Assembly: GCA_947446025.1 (NCBI GenBank)
Contig: CANFEY010000013.1
Location: 18,463-82,462, forward strand
From: Bryobacterales bacterium
GTDB lineage: Bacteria > Acidobacteriota > Terriglobia > Bryobacterales > Bryobacteraceae
Length of the DNA stretch: 64,000 bases
Direction of reading: 5' to 3'
Numbering within the stretch: position 1 is the stretch's first letter; every line of letters starts with the position of its first letter. Under the pieces are notes generated by a model. That model worked only from the letters and a program-made list of their open reading frames with translations. It was not told the DNA's origin and did no database searches. Position numbers and translations under genes: made by a program. Positions 8,589 through 16,381 of this stretch are shown one piece after another.

Positions 8589-9418
8589 TTGCCCTTCCAG
8601 GCCGGGAAGGGGTCGCTGCGCGCCGACCGGCACGCTTCAATCAAATCCGCCACACGCGCGCGCCGCCGCATTAGTTGCGTCAGCAGCCTCTCAAACGCCT
8701 CTTCGTCGCCCTCGATCCAAGTGCGCGGCAGGCTCTTCAGCGCTTGATCCACTACGGCGTCAGGGAAATTTCGGATTCGCCCCAGCCACGGCTCGAAGGA
8801 ATCGAGCCCGGTTACGTTTTCGTACACCAGAAGGCGAAAGTACAGCCCTTGAATCGCGGACTCGCCGAAGCGCCAGTGCGGGCCTTCAAAAGCGTAGCCG
8901 TTGTCCACCATCTGGGCCACAAAGCCGAGCCGTTCGGGCGCGCCCACGGGACCGAGCTCGGAAACGCGCGCGCGGAAGAAGATCGCCTGCCGCGAATCGG
9001 CGTTGCCCATCCACTTGTCGAACGCCAGCATGCCGAGCAGCTCGCCGATGTTCGCTACCTTGGGCAGTAGAGCGTCGGGCAGGAAGTCGTAGACCACGGT
9101 GCGAGCCACCTCGCCCGGGTAGCGCGAGCCAAAATGCCAGCCCGGCAGCACCGCCACGCGCTCCTTGCCGGCCTGCAGGAAGACCTCGGGATTGGCGTCG
9201 AGGAATTCGGGAGTGACGTTCACCACCGCCACTTCTGGAGTGGATAGGCCCAGGTAGCGCAGGAACGCCGAAGAGATCCATTCGTTGGCCAGGATGCGGC
9301 GGTGTTGCGGATTGTTGAGGAACTTGACCACGTAGGCGTGGCCGTCGGCGCATTCCAGCAAGTGTGCCTGTGCGCCGCCGCGCATTTTGCGGATCAGGCG
9401 GAGGGCGTCCACTGGCAT
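8585..9418 (-). CDS. HipA-like kinase-fold protein
   Basis: 277 residues. N-terminal MRGGAQAHLLECADGHAYVVKF places a candidate ATP-binding Lys at 32. The centre reads LGMLAFDKWMGNADSRQAIFFR (D134, N139, D141) followed by QMVDNGYAFEG (D172), matching the catalytic loop and metal-binding Asp of HipA-type kinases. This is the compact HipA-like class found outside HipBA toxin modules; no HipB-like repressor is adjacent. It opens an operon with homocysteine methyltransferase-like, tsaC-type and ferredoxin genes, all overlapping by 4-16 nt. Substrate unknown; a toxin role is not indicated. Confidence 0.85.
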   Translation of the reverse strand: MPVDALRLIRKMRGGAQAHLLECADGHAYVVKFLNNPQHRRILANEWISSAFLRYLGLSTPEVAVVNVTPEFLDANPEVFLQAGKERVAVLPGWHFGSRYPGEVARTVVYDFLPDALLPKVANIGELLGMLAFDKWMGNADSRQAIFFRARVSELGPVGAPERLGFVAQMVDNGYAFEGPHWRFGESAIQGLYFRLLVYENVTGLDSFEPWLGRIRNFPDAVVDQALKSLPRTWIEGDEEAFERLLTQLMRRRARVADLIEACRSARSDPFPAWKGK

Positions 9419-9470
9419 GAGAAGTTGGCCGTTCGCCCGCGGCGCGGCGAATCGAGTACCTTAGGATAAT

Positions 9471-9692
9471 ATGAGTGACGAAAAGGAACCAACCGCCAAG
9501 CCCGCCGGTGGCGGATCGAGCAAAGAAGAAGTGGCCCTGGAGCTGATGCGCTTCATCGCCACAACCGCCGGAGTGGGTAGATCCGCCGGTGGCGCCGGGT
9601 TCACCGGCGGCAAGACCCCGAAGAGTCCCGAAGAGCAGGTGGACGCGCTGTTGGCGCTCTATGAGCGCTGCAAAGGGGCTGTCAGCAAGTAG
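9471..9692 (+). CDS. small hypothetical protein
   Basis: 73 residues, charged and soluble. N-terminus rich in Lys/Glu/Gly (MSDEKEPTAKPAGGGSSKEE), then a helix-like VALELMRFIATTAGVG, a Gly-rich hinge GGAGFTGGKTP, and a second helix PEEQVDALLALYERCKGAVSK. No signal peptide and no family I recognise. It lies alone between divergent and convergent minus-strand genes and stops 3 nt before the stop of the histone-like gene. Coding status is supported by composition and by lack of a competing frame. Confidence 0.65.
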   Translation: MSDEKEPTAKPAGGGSSKEEVALELMRFIATTAGVGRSAGGAGFTGGKTPKSPEEQVDALLALYERCKGAVSK

Positions 9693-9695
9693 CCG

Positions 9696-10193
9696 CTAGC
9701 GCTTCTTGCCTTTCTTCGCAATCTTTTTCTTGGGAGCCGCCTTCTTTTTCGGGGCGGCTTTCTTTACGGCCTTTTTCACTATCTTCTGTGCCGCTTTCTT
9801 GGGCGGAGCTTTTTTCACCGCTTTCTTCACCGTCTTTTTCGGAGCGGCCTTCTTTGCGGGAGCCTTCTTCTTCGCCGGGGGTTTCTTCGCAGACGCTTTC
9901 TTGGCTGGAGCTTTCTTGGCCGGAGCCTTCTTTGCGGGTGCTTTCTTCGCAGGTGCCTTGGACGCTGCCGCGCTCTGTGCGGGCTTGCGCGCGGGAGCAG
10001 GGGCGGGCGGGGGCTCTGGCGCTACGGCGACCGGGGGCTGCACAATCACCACCGTCTCACGCACCACGACAATTTCCTCGACCTCATCTTCGTCGTAGTC
10101 CCCAATGTCGTCGTCCAGGTTCATACCCGGCTCGTCATCGAAGTCAAATCCGTCGTCGATATCGTCGTTGAAAGAAAGCCGATATTCAAACAT
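9696..10193 (-). CDS. histone H1-like protein, acidic head and PAKKA-type basic tail
   Basis: 165 residues of strongly two-part composition. Residues 1-42 are very acidic (DDIDDGFDFDDEPG, DYDEDEVEE); 43-75 are hydrophobic then Pro/Ala-rich; from about 76 to the end the chain is Lys/Ala/Pro with tandem APAKK pentads, like eukaryotic H1 tails and bacterial HctB/AlgR-type basic proteins. Likely binds nucleic acid, with the acidic head as a self-regulatory or partner-binding module (inference). Start is firm: GGAGG lies 6 nt before the ATG at 10193, and a promoter is visible at 10241-10268. Sits between a small gene and a lytic transglycosylase that has a similar tail. Confidence 0.85.
   Translation of the reverse strand: MFEYRLSFNDDIDDGFDFDDEPGMNLDDDIGDYDEDEVEEIVVVRETVVIVQPPVAVAPEPPPAPAPARKPAQSAAASKAPAKKAPAKKAPAKKAPAKKASAKKPPAKKKAPAKKAAPKKTVKKAVKKAPPKKAAQKIVKKAVKKAAPKKKAAPKKKIAKKGKKR
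9846..9963 (-). repeat. degenerate 15-bp tandem repeat inside histone-like gene
   Basis: About eight imperfect copies of a 15-nt unit coding Ala-Pro-Ala-Lys-Lys (read on the minus strand), with synonymous drift between copies. Pentad number is likely to vary between strains by slippage or recombination. Confidence 0.8.
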
Positions 10194-10240
10194 CGTCCGC
10201 CTCCAGTACCCATCTGGGTCATCCCGTTTGGTCAGAGTCT

Positions 10241-10268
10241 AGAATATCGCGTTTTGCACGGAAGGCAA
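10241..10268 (-). promoter_or_regulatory. candidate sigma70-type promoter for the histone-like gene
   Basis: Read on the minus strand: TTGCCT (10268-10263), a 16-nt spacer, TATTCT (10246-10241). It would start transcription near 10234, about 40 nt before the ATG at 10193, with GGAGG in between. The match to consensus is moderate. Confidence 0.5.
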
Positions 10269-10302
10269 GTGCCTGACAATGGAAATGTTGAAGGAAAAAA
10301 TA

Positions 10303-11982
10303 CTACGCCCCGGCGCGGGTGGAGGGCTTGACTTTCGCCGTGCTGGTTTTGGTGCTGGTCTTAACGCTCGACTTTTTGGTGCTGGACTTGGCAGCGGACG
10401 CCGCCTTGGCCGGGGATTTGGCGGTGGATGCCTTCTTGGCCGTCTTGACCGGGGCCGGAGCGGGGGCCGGGACGGGGGGGATCAGCGCGAACTTGCCTGC
10501 CTCGGGCAGAACACCGTCGTTCAGAGCAGTCAAACGGGCCACGGTGGTGCCGTATTTCTTGGCCAACGATACCAGCGTGTCCGCTTCCTCCACCAGATGG
10601 ATGCGGGCGCTCTTGCGCTGCGCGGTCGGCACAGCTTCAAGCGCTGCTTTCAGCAGCGCATCCGCGCCCACGGGCAGGTGCAGGGCGTAGCCACGGGGAG
10701 CCACAGTCTGTAGCAGCGCCGGATTCAGCTGCTTCAGCTGGCCCACGGGACGGTTGATCGCAGTGGCCACTAGATTCAGGCCGGTGTCGGCGTCCATGAC
10801 CACGTTGTCGTACTCCAACGCCGGGTCGGGTTCCAGGTACAAGTCATACGCTTCCGCGTTCTTGTACATAATGGTCATCGCCAGGATCTCGGGTACGTAG
10901 TTGGTGGTGGCGAGCGGGAGGGCGTGCAGGCGGCGGAGCTCCCAGAAGTCGGCGTAGCCGGTCCGCTGGATGGCGCGGTCTACGCAGCCTTCACCGCAGT
11001 TATAGGCGGCCAGGGCCAGGTACCAGTCGCCGAAATGGCGGTACAGGCTGTAGAGAAACTGGGCGGCGGCGCGGGTGGCTTTGTCCGGATCGCGGCGTTC
11101 GTCGATTACTTTGTTAATCGTCAAGCCGTAGCTGGGGCCGGTGTAGCTCATGAACTGCCACATGCCGACGGCGCGGGCGTAGGAAACGATGGTCGGATTG
11201 AAGTGCGATTCCAGCTGCGCCACGAAGATCAGTTCCTCCGGTAGTCCTTCTTCGGAGAATACCTTGGAGATCATCTCCCGGTAGCGTCCGGCGCGGGCGA
11301 AGCCGGAAAGCAGGACGCGGCGGCCGCGTTCCGTGGAGAAGTAGTCGATGTAGCCCAGAACGGAGTCGGTGACTTCCAGCGGCAGTTCGGACATGGTGGT
11401 CTCAATCTGCTCCCGCACGCGGTCGCGCAGGCCGGGATTCACCGGCAGATTGGTTTCCAATATTTGTTTCTCCACCGGGGGCGGCAGTTCGGCCGCTTGA
11501 GCCTCGGGGAGACCGGAGCCGAGCTGATCCACGTCGTAATGGTAGATGGCGTCGGCCAGGTCATCCAGCCGTTCGCCTAAGCGGCGGCGCTCCACGGCGT
11601 CTTCGGGCAGCGATTCGGACATCAGGATCTGAATTGCCTCGTCAAAAGACCGGCGCGCGTCACGGTTGCGGCCTTCCTGGACGGCGCGGCGACCGTCGGC
11701 GAATAGGCGGTCGGCCTTGTCCATCAGGAACTGCGGATTGCTGGGACGCGGCGGAATAGAGCCTTTGGGGGGCAAGTGCGGGTCCACCGCGACGGTCACG
11801 GCTTCAGGCGCGGGGACGTTGAGTTCGGGGACCGGTGCCGGGTCCGGCAGCAGGCGCCGCAGCGGCGGCGGCACGAAGCTGCGCAGGCGCGGCTTGGCCG
11901 GGGCGCTGGCGCAACCGCCAAGTACTAAGCAGAAGCCTCCGGCAAGGACGGCTCTACAGACGGACTGGAGTGTTCCGGCCAA
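10303..11982 (-). CDS. membrane-bound lytic murein transglycosylase, MltD-like, with LysM
   Basis: 559 residues. Lipoprotein signal with lipobox LGGC (Cys24). A helical linker (about 90-240) precedes the SLT domain: LPEELIFVAQLESHFNP with catalytic Glu in QLESHF, GMWQFMSYTGPSYGL, RAAAQFLYSLYRHFGDW and LALAAYNCGEG. One LysM module follows (LVEEADTLVSLAKKYGTTVARLTALN) and then a 55-residue Lys/Ser/Thr/Ala-rich tail (KTAKKASTAKSP...). It cleaves the glycan backbone of peptidoglycan to 1,6-anhydro ends, anchored in the outer membrane. The basic tail is unusual for MltD and echoes the next-door histone-like protein. Confidence 0.92.
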   Translation of the reverse strand: MAGTLQSVCRAVLAGGFCLVLGGCASAPAKPRLRSFVPPPLRRLLPDPAPVPELNVPAPEAVTVAVDPHLPPKGSIPPRPSNPQFLMDKADRLFADGRRAVQEGRNRDARRSFDEAIQILMSESLPEDAVERRRLGERLDDLADAIYHYDVDQLGSGLPEAQAAELPPPVEKQILETNLPVNPGLRDRVREQIETTMSELPLEVTDSVLGYIDYFSTERGRRVLLSGFARAGRYREMISKVFSEEGLPEELIFVAQLESHFNPTIVSYARAVGMWQFMSYTGPSYGLTINKVIDERRDPDKATRAAAQFLYSLYRHFGDWYLALAAYNCGEGCVDRAIQRTGYADFWELRRLHALPLATTNYVPEILAMTIMYKNAEAYDLYLEPDPALEYDNVVMDADTGLNLVATAINRPVGQLKQLNPALLQTVAPRGYALHLPVGADALLKAALEAVPTAQRKSARIHLVEEADTLVSLAKKYGTTVARLTALNDGVLPEAGKFALIPPVPAPAPAPVKTAKKASTAKSPAKAASAAKSSTKKSSVKTSTKTSTAKVKPSTRAGA

Positions 11983-12245
11983 TCCCTCTAGTGTACCAAA
12001 GGGGGCGCTACCACAGGACTCGCACGTCGTATTTCGCCATGTGCCCGTCCGGCGTCACGAGCGTCATTTTCTAGTTTTGAGCCTGGACGAGCGTAGCCGG
12101 TCGAACGGATGCTTGTGGAGCGTTGGGAGCCGGGCCACATGTGGCAAGTGTTGCTCTGAAATTCGGACGTCGTCTTTCAGCATCGAGGGCGGGAGAGGCT
12201 GCTTTCTGCTTCGTGCATGTTGACTACGGTAGCCATGCCTCTACG
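11983..12245. other. intergenic gap, no supported gene
   Basis: 263 nt between two minus-strand genes. The only curiosity is a 19-codon minus-strand frame (12067-12008) reading MTLVTPDGHMAKYDVRVLW, which looks more protein-like than chance and might be the remnant of a lost gene. A short GC hairpin (about 12243-12262) precedes the 3' end of the PH-domain gene. No tRNA or promoter was recognised. Confidence 0.4.
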
Positions 12246-12938
12246 TTAGCCCCGGGCTAAGGCGGCGCGGAGCTGCCGGACCTCGTCCAGCACCACCTCA
12301 GCAGCCACCACGGGACCGGTTTTTTCCTTGTCTGCTTCGCCCAACCCCGAATCGCGGTAGCGGCGCAGACTGTCGACTAGGTAATCGCGAATCTCGTTGG
12401 CGTTGTCGAGTCCCTCGAAGCGGGCTACGTGCCCGCCTTGGGAGCCGTGCGGGCCGGAGCTGCCGCCGCCGGCGGAGTGGACCTCTACATCGGCCAACCC
12501 CAGTAACTTTTGCAGCGGCCCGGAGCTGACGCGAATTTCCTGGATATTGGCGAACGTGGTAGTGAGTTCGTGCGTGCTCCAGATGCCGCCGCGGATGCGC
12601 AGGCTGCGGTCCGTGACGATATACCAGCGCAACTCGTAGTTCCAGCGCTGTTCGAGGAATGTAAAGAGCGCTGCTACCACGAATACCGCCACCGCTGTCA
12701 GCTCAGCTCCTGCCCAGACCCACACCGCCCAAGACGGAGATTGCGCCAAAAAACGCCGGGTGGCAAAATGCCCAGCCGCAAAACCCGCGGCGGCGGCTAT
12801 GTTCCCCAGCAGCCACAACAGCAGGCGGAAGCGGTAGTAGTTGCGGCCCGCGCGGAAGATGCGCACCGAATCGGCGGAGCCTTCCGGCGGGTGCGGCTCG
12901 GGCGGGACCAGCATCAGCTGCAGAATCCGTTCACGCAC
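12246..12938 (-). CDS. PH domain-containing membrane protein (bPH_2/YdbS-like)
   Basis: 230 residues. Two transmembrane segments (about 35-60 and 70-95: FRLLLWLLGNIAAAAGFAAG, WVWAGAELTAVAVFVVAALF), then LRWYIVTDRSLRIRGGIWSTHELTTTFANIQEIRVSSGPLQ, the typical bacterial PH (DUF304) strand pattern with 'TDRSLRIR-G' and 'NIQEI.v..g.lq.llGla.vev'. A Gly/Ser/His loop (HSAGGGSSGPHGSQGG) follows. Faces the cytosol; role unknown, often linked to envelope stress. Overlaps its partner PH gene by 8 nt, so the two probably form a pair. Confidence 0.87.
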   Translation of the reverse strand: MRERILQLMLVPPEPHPPEGSADSVRIFRAGRNYYRFRLLLWLLGNIAAAAGFAAGHFATRRFLAQSPSWAVWVWAGAELTAVAVFVVAALFTFLEQRWNYELRWYIVTDRSLRIRGGIWSTHELTTTFANIQEIRVSSGPLQKLLGLADVEVHSAGGGSSGPHGSQGGHVARFEGLDNANEIRDYLVDSLRRYRDSGLGEADKEKTGPVVAAEVVLDEVRQLRAALARG

Positions 12939-13422
12939 GGCGCTGCTCCACAGCCGTGCGGATCGCGCGCAGTTCGGTTGCGATTTCCGTGAGCACGCCG
13001 GTGAGCGGGTCGCTCGACGTTTTATCGTGCGCCCCGCGCATGCGCGAGTAGAGGAAATTACGCATGCCCTCGGGATCTTCCAGGCCCTCCAGCGTCATCT
13101 CCGACCCGGAACTTCCTGCCGCCGTCTGGATCTCTATGCGCGCCAGCCCCAGCCAGCGCTTAAAGACGTTGGAATGCAGGTGAATGTCCTGGATGCGCGA
13201 ATAGTTCAGCATCACCTCGTGCCGCACCAGAATGCCCCAACTCATATGGATGCCCTCGCCATCGAAGCGATAGCGCATGGTGTGGTAGCGGAAGTACAGC
13301 AGCAGGAGAGTTACAGGGAATGCCACGGTGGTAGCGAGCGCTTTGCAGAAATACCACTGCATGAGCGCTTCGCGCGGGCGCTCAATGGCGGCGATGGCGG
13401 ATGGAATGGGCTCGGGGGTCAC
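12931..13422 (-). CDS. PH domain-containing membrane protein (bPH_2/YdbT-like half)
   Basis: 163 residues from a GTG at 13422 (VTPEPIPSAIAAIERPRE); an ATG 24 codons upstream (13494) is possible but adds Arg-rich sequence that reads like leader DNA and faces the divergent LssY gene. One strong membrane segment (ALATTVAFPVTLLLLYF), then a PH block YRFDGEGIHMSWGILVRHE, NYSRIQDIHLHSNVFKRWLGLARIEIQTAAGSS and LEGLEDPEGMRNFLYSRMRG. Homologous to its downstream neighbour, whose start it overlaps. The pair resembles the YdbS/YdbT arrangement of Bacillus. Confidence 0.82.
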   Translation of the reverse strand: MTPEPIPSAIAAIERPREALMQWYFCKALATTVAFPVTLLLLYFRYHTMRYRFDGEGIHMSWGILVRHEVMLNYSRIQDIHLHSNVFKRWLGLARIEIQTAAGSSGSEMTLEGLEDPEGMRNFLYSRMRGAHDKTSSDPLTGVLTEIATELRAIRTAVEQRRA

Positions 13423-13526
13423 CGGAATTATTGTAGCTCGTGCCGCTGGCGTTTGAAGCCGAGACCACCTACAATAGGCCAGCCTCATCAACATCCATCT
13501 ATTCAGACGGGGCGAGATGAGGGCTG

Positions 13527-14909
13527 ATGAATCCGTGGGTACTGTGTTTCTGCGCGGCGACGGCTGCCGCGAATCCTCTTACGATTGAAGTCCGGCTTCT
13601 CACCGCACTGCGCAGCGCCGCGGCACACGCCCAAAACCAGCCGATCGAAGCGATGCTGATTCAGCCGCTGATCCGTGACGGCCAGGTTTGGATGCCGTCC
13701 CGCACCAAGCTGCGCGGAACCATTCGTCGCGCCGGCGGGGTTGGCATTGGTCTGCGCCATGAACGCGCGTCGCTGGAGATTGGGTTTACCTCCTGGGAGA
13801 CGCCCGAGGGCGGCCAAATCGCGTTGGAGGCGACGCCCTTGAGCATCGACAACGCTCGCGAGCAAATCGATAAGAAGGGCCGCATTCAGGGTATCCTCGC
13901 CGCCAGTAATCCGCTGGGCATTGTACGGGGACTCTGGTACAGACCGAGTCCGCGCATGTTCCTGAGGGCCCCTGCCGGTCTCAGCGGTGGCGGCACCATG
14001 TGGGCGAAGCTGGCCCTGGGGCCGTTGGGTGCTGTGAGCTTGCTGGGTGCCCGGCTACTCATGACGCGCATGCCGGAACCAGAGATCGACCTGCCCGTCG
14101 GCACGGAGATGACGTTGCAGATTAGCGCGGATGCGCTCGAAAAAAACTGGGGCGAAGCCCCCGCGGATGGGCATTTGGAGCCAGGTCTGGCGGATTTCCT
14201 CAACTCACAACCTGTGGACGTAAGGAAGCCCGACAAGTCCGCCACTACGGACATCATCAACATTGCACTGCTGGGATCGCAGGCTCTGGTACAGGAATCC
14301 TTTCGCGCCGCCGGCTGGGTGACGGCCGACCCCTTGGACCGGGCTTCCTTCGCCCGGACCTATAAGGCCTTTACGCAGCGCTTGGGTTATCCGACCTCGC
14401 CGGTCTCCAAATTATATTACCAAGGCCGTCTTCCGGATTTGGTTTTTCAGAAGTCGCTGAACTCCATCGCCAAGCGGCACCACATCCGGCTGTGGCGGGT
14501 CACCGCCGGCGATGGCACGGAAGTATGGCTGGGGGCGGCAACGCATGACATCACCGTCGTCTTCGACCGGGCAAATTTCGGACTCTCTCATAAAATCGAC
14601 GTGAACATTGATCTGGAGCGGCAGAAAGTAGCCGCTGATCTGGAATTCGCGACCGCACTGGGGAGCATACATTATCTGCCGCGAAACCCCGACGTGAGTG
14701 CCGGAGCGCGGACGGACGGTGCCTTGGCGGTGATGGAGCTTCGCACGCCGAGTCTCCTGGTGGACGCGCCCGAGCGGTCCACTGCGAAGAAAGCGTCTAA
14801 GCTTCACAGGTTTGCGCGCCGCATGATGCTGGAAGCCCGGCAATACGTGTTACGGGAGAACGCCTACTACCTGGCCTACGCCGCGGCGCGCAAGATCGCG
14901 CGGCGCTAG
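13527..14909 (+). CDS. LssY C-terminal domain protein
   Basis: 460 residues. N-terminal signal (MNPWVLCFCAATAAA), then a 200-residue region with beta-rich text (LLTALRSAAAHAQNQPIEAML, PSRTKLRGTIRRAGGVGIG) and an internal hydrophobic span about 150-180. From about 240 comes the LssY-C block: IINIALLGSQALVQESFRAAGWVTADPL, RLGYPTSPVSKLYYQGRLPDLVFQKSL, HHIRLWRV, WLGAATHDI. In Legionella LssY this domain is part of a secretion-associated locus; its biochemical role is unknown. Here it stands alone and ends on a CTAG shared with the stop of the convergent amidase gene. Confidence 0.87.
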   Translation: MNPWVLCFCAATAAANPLTIEVRLLTALRSAAAHAQNQPIEAMLIQPLIRDGQVWMPSRTKLRGTIRRAGGVGIGLRHERASLEIGFTSWETPEGGQIALEATPLSIDNAREQIDKKGRIQGILAASNPLGIVRGLWYRPSPRMFLRAPAGLSGGGTMWAKLALGPLGAVSLLGARLLMTRMPEPEIDLPVGTEMTLQISADALEKNWGEAPADGHLEPGLADFLNSQPVDVRKPDKSATTDIINIALLGSQALVQESFRAAGWVTADPLDRASFARTYKAFTQRLGYPTSPVSKLYYQGRLPDLVFQKSLNSIAKRHHIRLWRVTAGDGTEVWLGAATHDITVVFDRANFGLSHKIDVNIDLERQKVAADLEFATALGSIHYLPRNPDVSAGARTDGALAVMELRTPSLLVDAPERSTAKKASKLHRFARRMMLEARQYVLRENAYYLAYAAARKIARR

Positions 14910-16381
14910 CGGGCGCGGGCCAACTGCGTGCCTTTGCTCAGGGAATCCGCGTAACCGGCGATGCCGTTGAAGAGCGCTTCGGCGATGCGGTCACGATGCT
15001 CGGGGCCCTTCAGCAGAGCCTCGTCCCGGCTGTTGCTTAAAAATCCAATTTCCGCTAGCACGCTGGGCATGTCGGCTCCGATGAGCACCACGAACGGGGC
15101 GCGCTTCACGCCGCGGTCCTTGGCGTCTTTGTTCTGCTTGACGGCGGTGGTCTGTAGCGACTTCTGGATGCGCAGTGCAAACTCCTTCGATTCGTCGGCC
15201 TTTGCCCGCTGGACGATCTTGGAGACCACTTCCTTCAAATCGGCGATGGAACTTCGGGAACTCGCGTTTTCACGGGGCACCAAGTCGATGTCTTCGCGGC
15301 CAGTGCTGAAGTTCAAGTAAAACGTTTCGACGCCCGCCACCGATTTCACCGGAGACGAGTTGGCGTGGACGGAAAGGAACAAGTCCGCTTTGGCTTCGTT
15401 GGCGAGACGCGTGCGTTCTTCGAGCGATAGGAACGTATCGTCCGAGCGGGTCATGACGACCTCGATGCCCAAGCGCGTCCGTAGTAGTTCGGCGAGCCGT
15501 TGCGTCACGTCCAGAACCAGATCTTTTTCCAGCATTCCAGCTTTGCTATGGGTGCCTTGATCGTGGCCGCCGTGGCCCGCGTCAAGTACTACTTTGGAAA
15601 GCTTCAGGCCCAGCATCCGCGGGAGCGAACGTTCGCCGTTGGAATTGCGCGCGGCGGCTTTGGGTTCTTCGAGGGGAGTGATTTCCACCGCGGGCGGCGC
15701 GGGCGCGGGAACAGTAACTGGCCGGGGCGCAATGTTCGCGGCAACCGGCGGCTGCGCCGTGCCTGCGATGGAAGCGAACACCGGCGGAATCAGTGTAGCC
15801 AGCTGCACGTCCACAGGCTTAGGTTCCGGGGTGGCTGCCTTGGGCGAAGGCGCCGCAGCCGGTTGCCGCGCGGGTACCGCCGTCTGATCCAGCTTCGTCG
15901 GCTCGGGCTTCGGTGCCGGGTCGGGCTTAGGCGCAGCCGCTTTCCCCTTCTTCGCCTTCAGCTCCACCATCAGCCGTTCGGGATTTGAGAGCTGCGATAC
16001 GGAGTAATCGACGCCGTCTTCAAGGTCCAGCACAACGCGGATGGTCCCGGGTTCCTTCTCCGCCAAACGGACCTGCTTCACCAGTCCGTCCTTCACCGGA
16101 ATGCTGGATGACTTCATTCCAATCTTGGTTTCCGTGAGGTCGAAAAAGACGCGGTCCGGCCCGGAGAGGCGCTGGGATTTGTAGCGGAATTCGCCGCTGA
16201 CTTCGATGGCTACGCGCGTACTATCGCCCGCCGTCCAGAAGCGGATGTCGGTTACTTTTTCCACAGCCTTCGGCGCCGCGTTCGCCAAAGAGGCAAGCGC
16301 GCACACGAACACTGCTACTGTCGAAACCTTCCGGAGCCTTTCATTCAGGCACCGTGCGGAGATGCAACCGTCCATACTCAT
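14906..16381 (-). CDS. N-acetylmuramoyl-L-alanine amidase (AMIN + Amidase_3)
   Basis: 491 residues from the ATG at 16381 (MSMDGCISARC), with GGAG about 10 nt upstream; longer starts run deeper into the upstream gene. Signal about 15-35 (VSTVAVFVCALASLANA). AMIN domain about 40-125 (VTDIRFWTAGDSTRVAIEV, RVFFDLTETKIG, RVVLDLEDG) targets peptidoglycan or septum. A Pro/Ala/Lys-rich linker (about 125-255) leads to Amidase_3: LSKVVLDAGHGGHDQG (Zn His), LLRTRLGIEVVMTRSDDTFLSLEERT, LFLSVHANSSP (Zn His), VLAEIGFLSN (catalytic Glu). AmiC-like periplasmic cell-wall hydrolase, coupled to the upstream lytic transglycosylase by a 41-nt overlap. Confidence 0.93.
   Translation of the reverse strand: MSMDGCISARCLNERLRKVSTVAVFVCALASLANAAPKAVEKVTDIRFWTAGDSTRVAIEVSGEFRYKSQRLSGPDRVFFDLTETKIGMKSSSIPVKDGLVKQVRLAEKEPGTIRVVLDLEDGVDYSVSQLSNPERLMVELKAKKGKAAAPKPDPAPKPEPTKLDQTAVPARQPAAAPSPKAATPEPKPVDVQLATLIPPVFASIAGTAQPPVAANIAPRPVTVPAPAPPAVEITPLEEPKAAARNSNGERSLPRMLGLKLSKVVLDAGHGGHDQGTHSKAGMLEKDLVLDVTQRLAELLRTRLGIEVVMTRSDDTFLSLEERTRLANEAKADLFLSVHANSSPVKSVAGVETFYLNFSTGREDIDLVPRENASSRSSIADLKEVVSKIVQRAKADESKEFALRIQKSLQTTAVKQNKDAKDRGVKRAPFVVLIGADMPSVLAEIGFLSNSRDEALLKGPEHRDRIAEALFNGIAGYADSLSKGTQLARAR

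Noticed and set aside
8585..9418. HipBA toxin-antitoxin module
   Set aside because: No HipB-like helix-turn-helix gene is adjacent and the kinase lies in a housekeeping-type operon.
12008..12067. 19-codon minus-strand gene
   Set aside because: Too short to support, no ribosome site; recorded only as a possible gene remnant within the gap.
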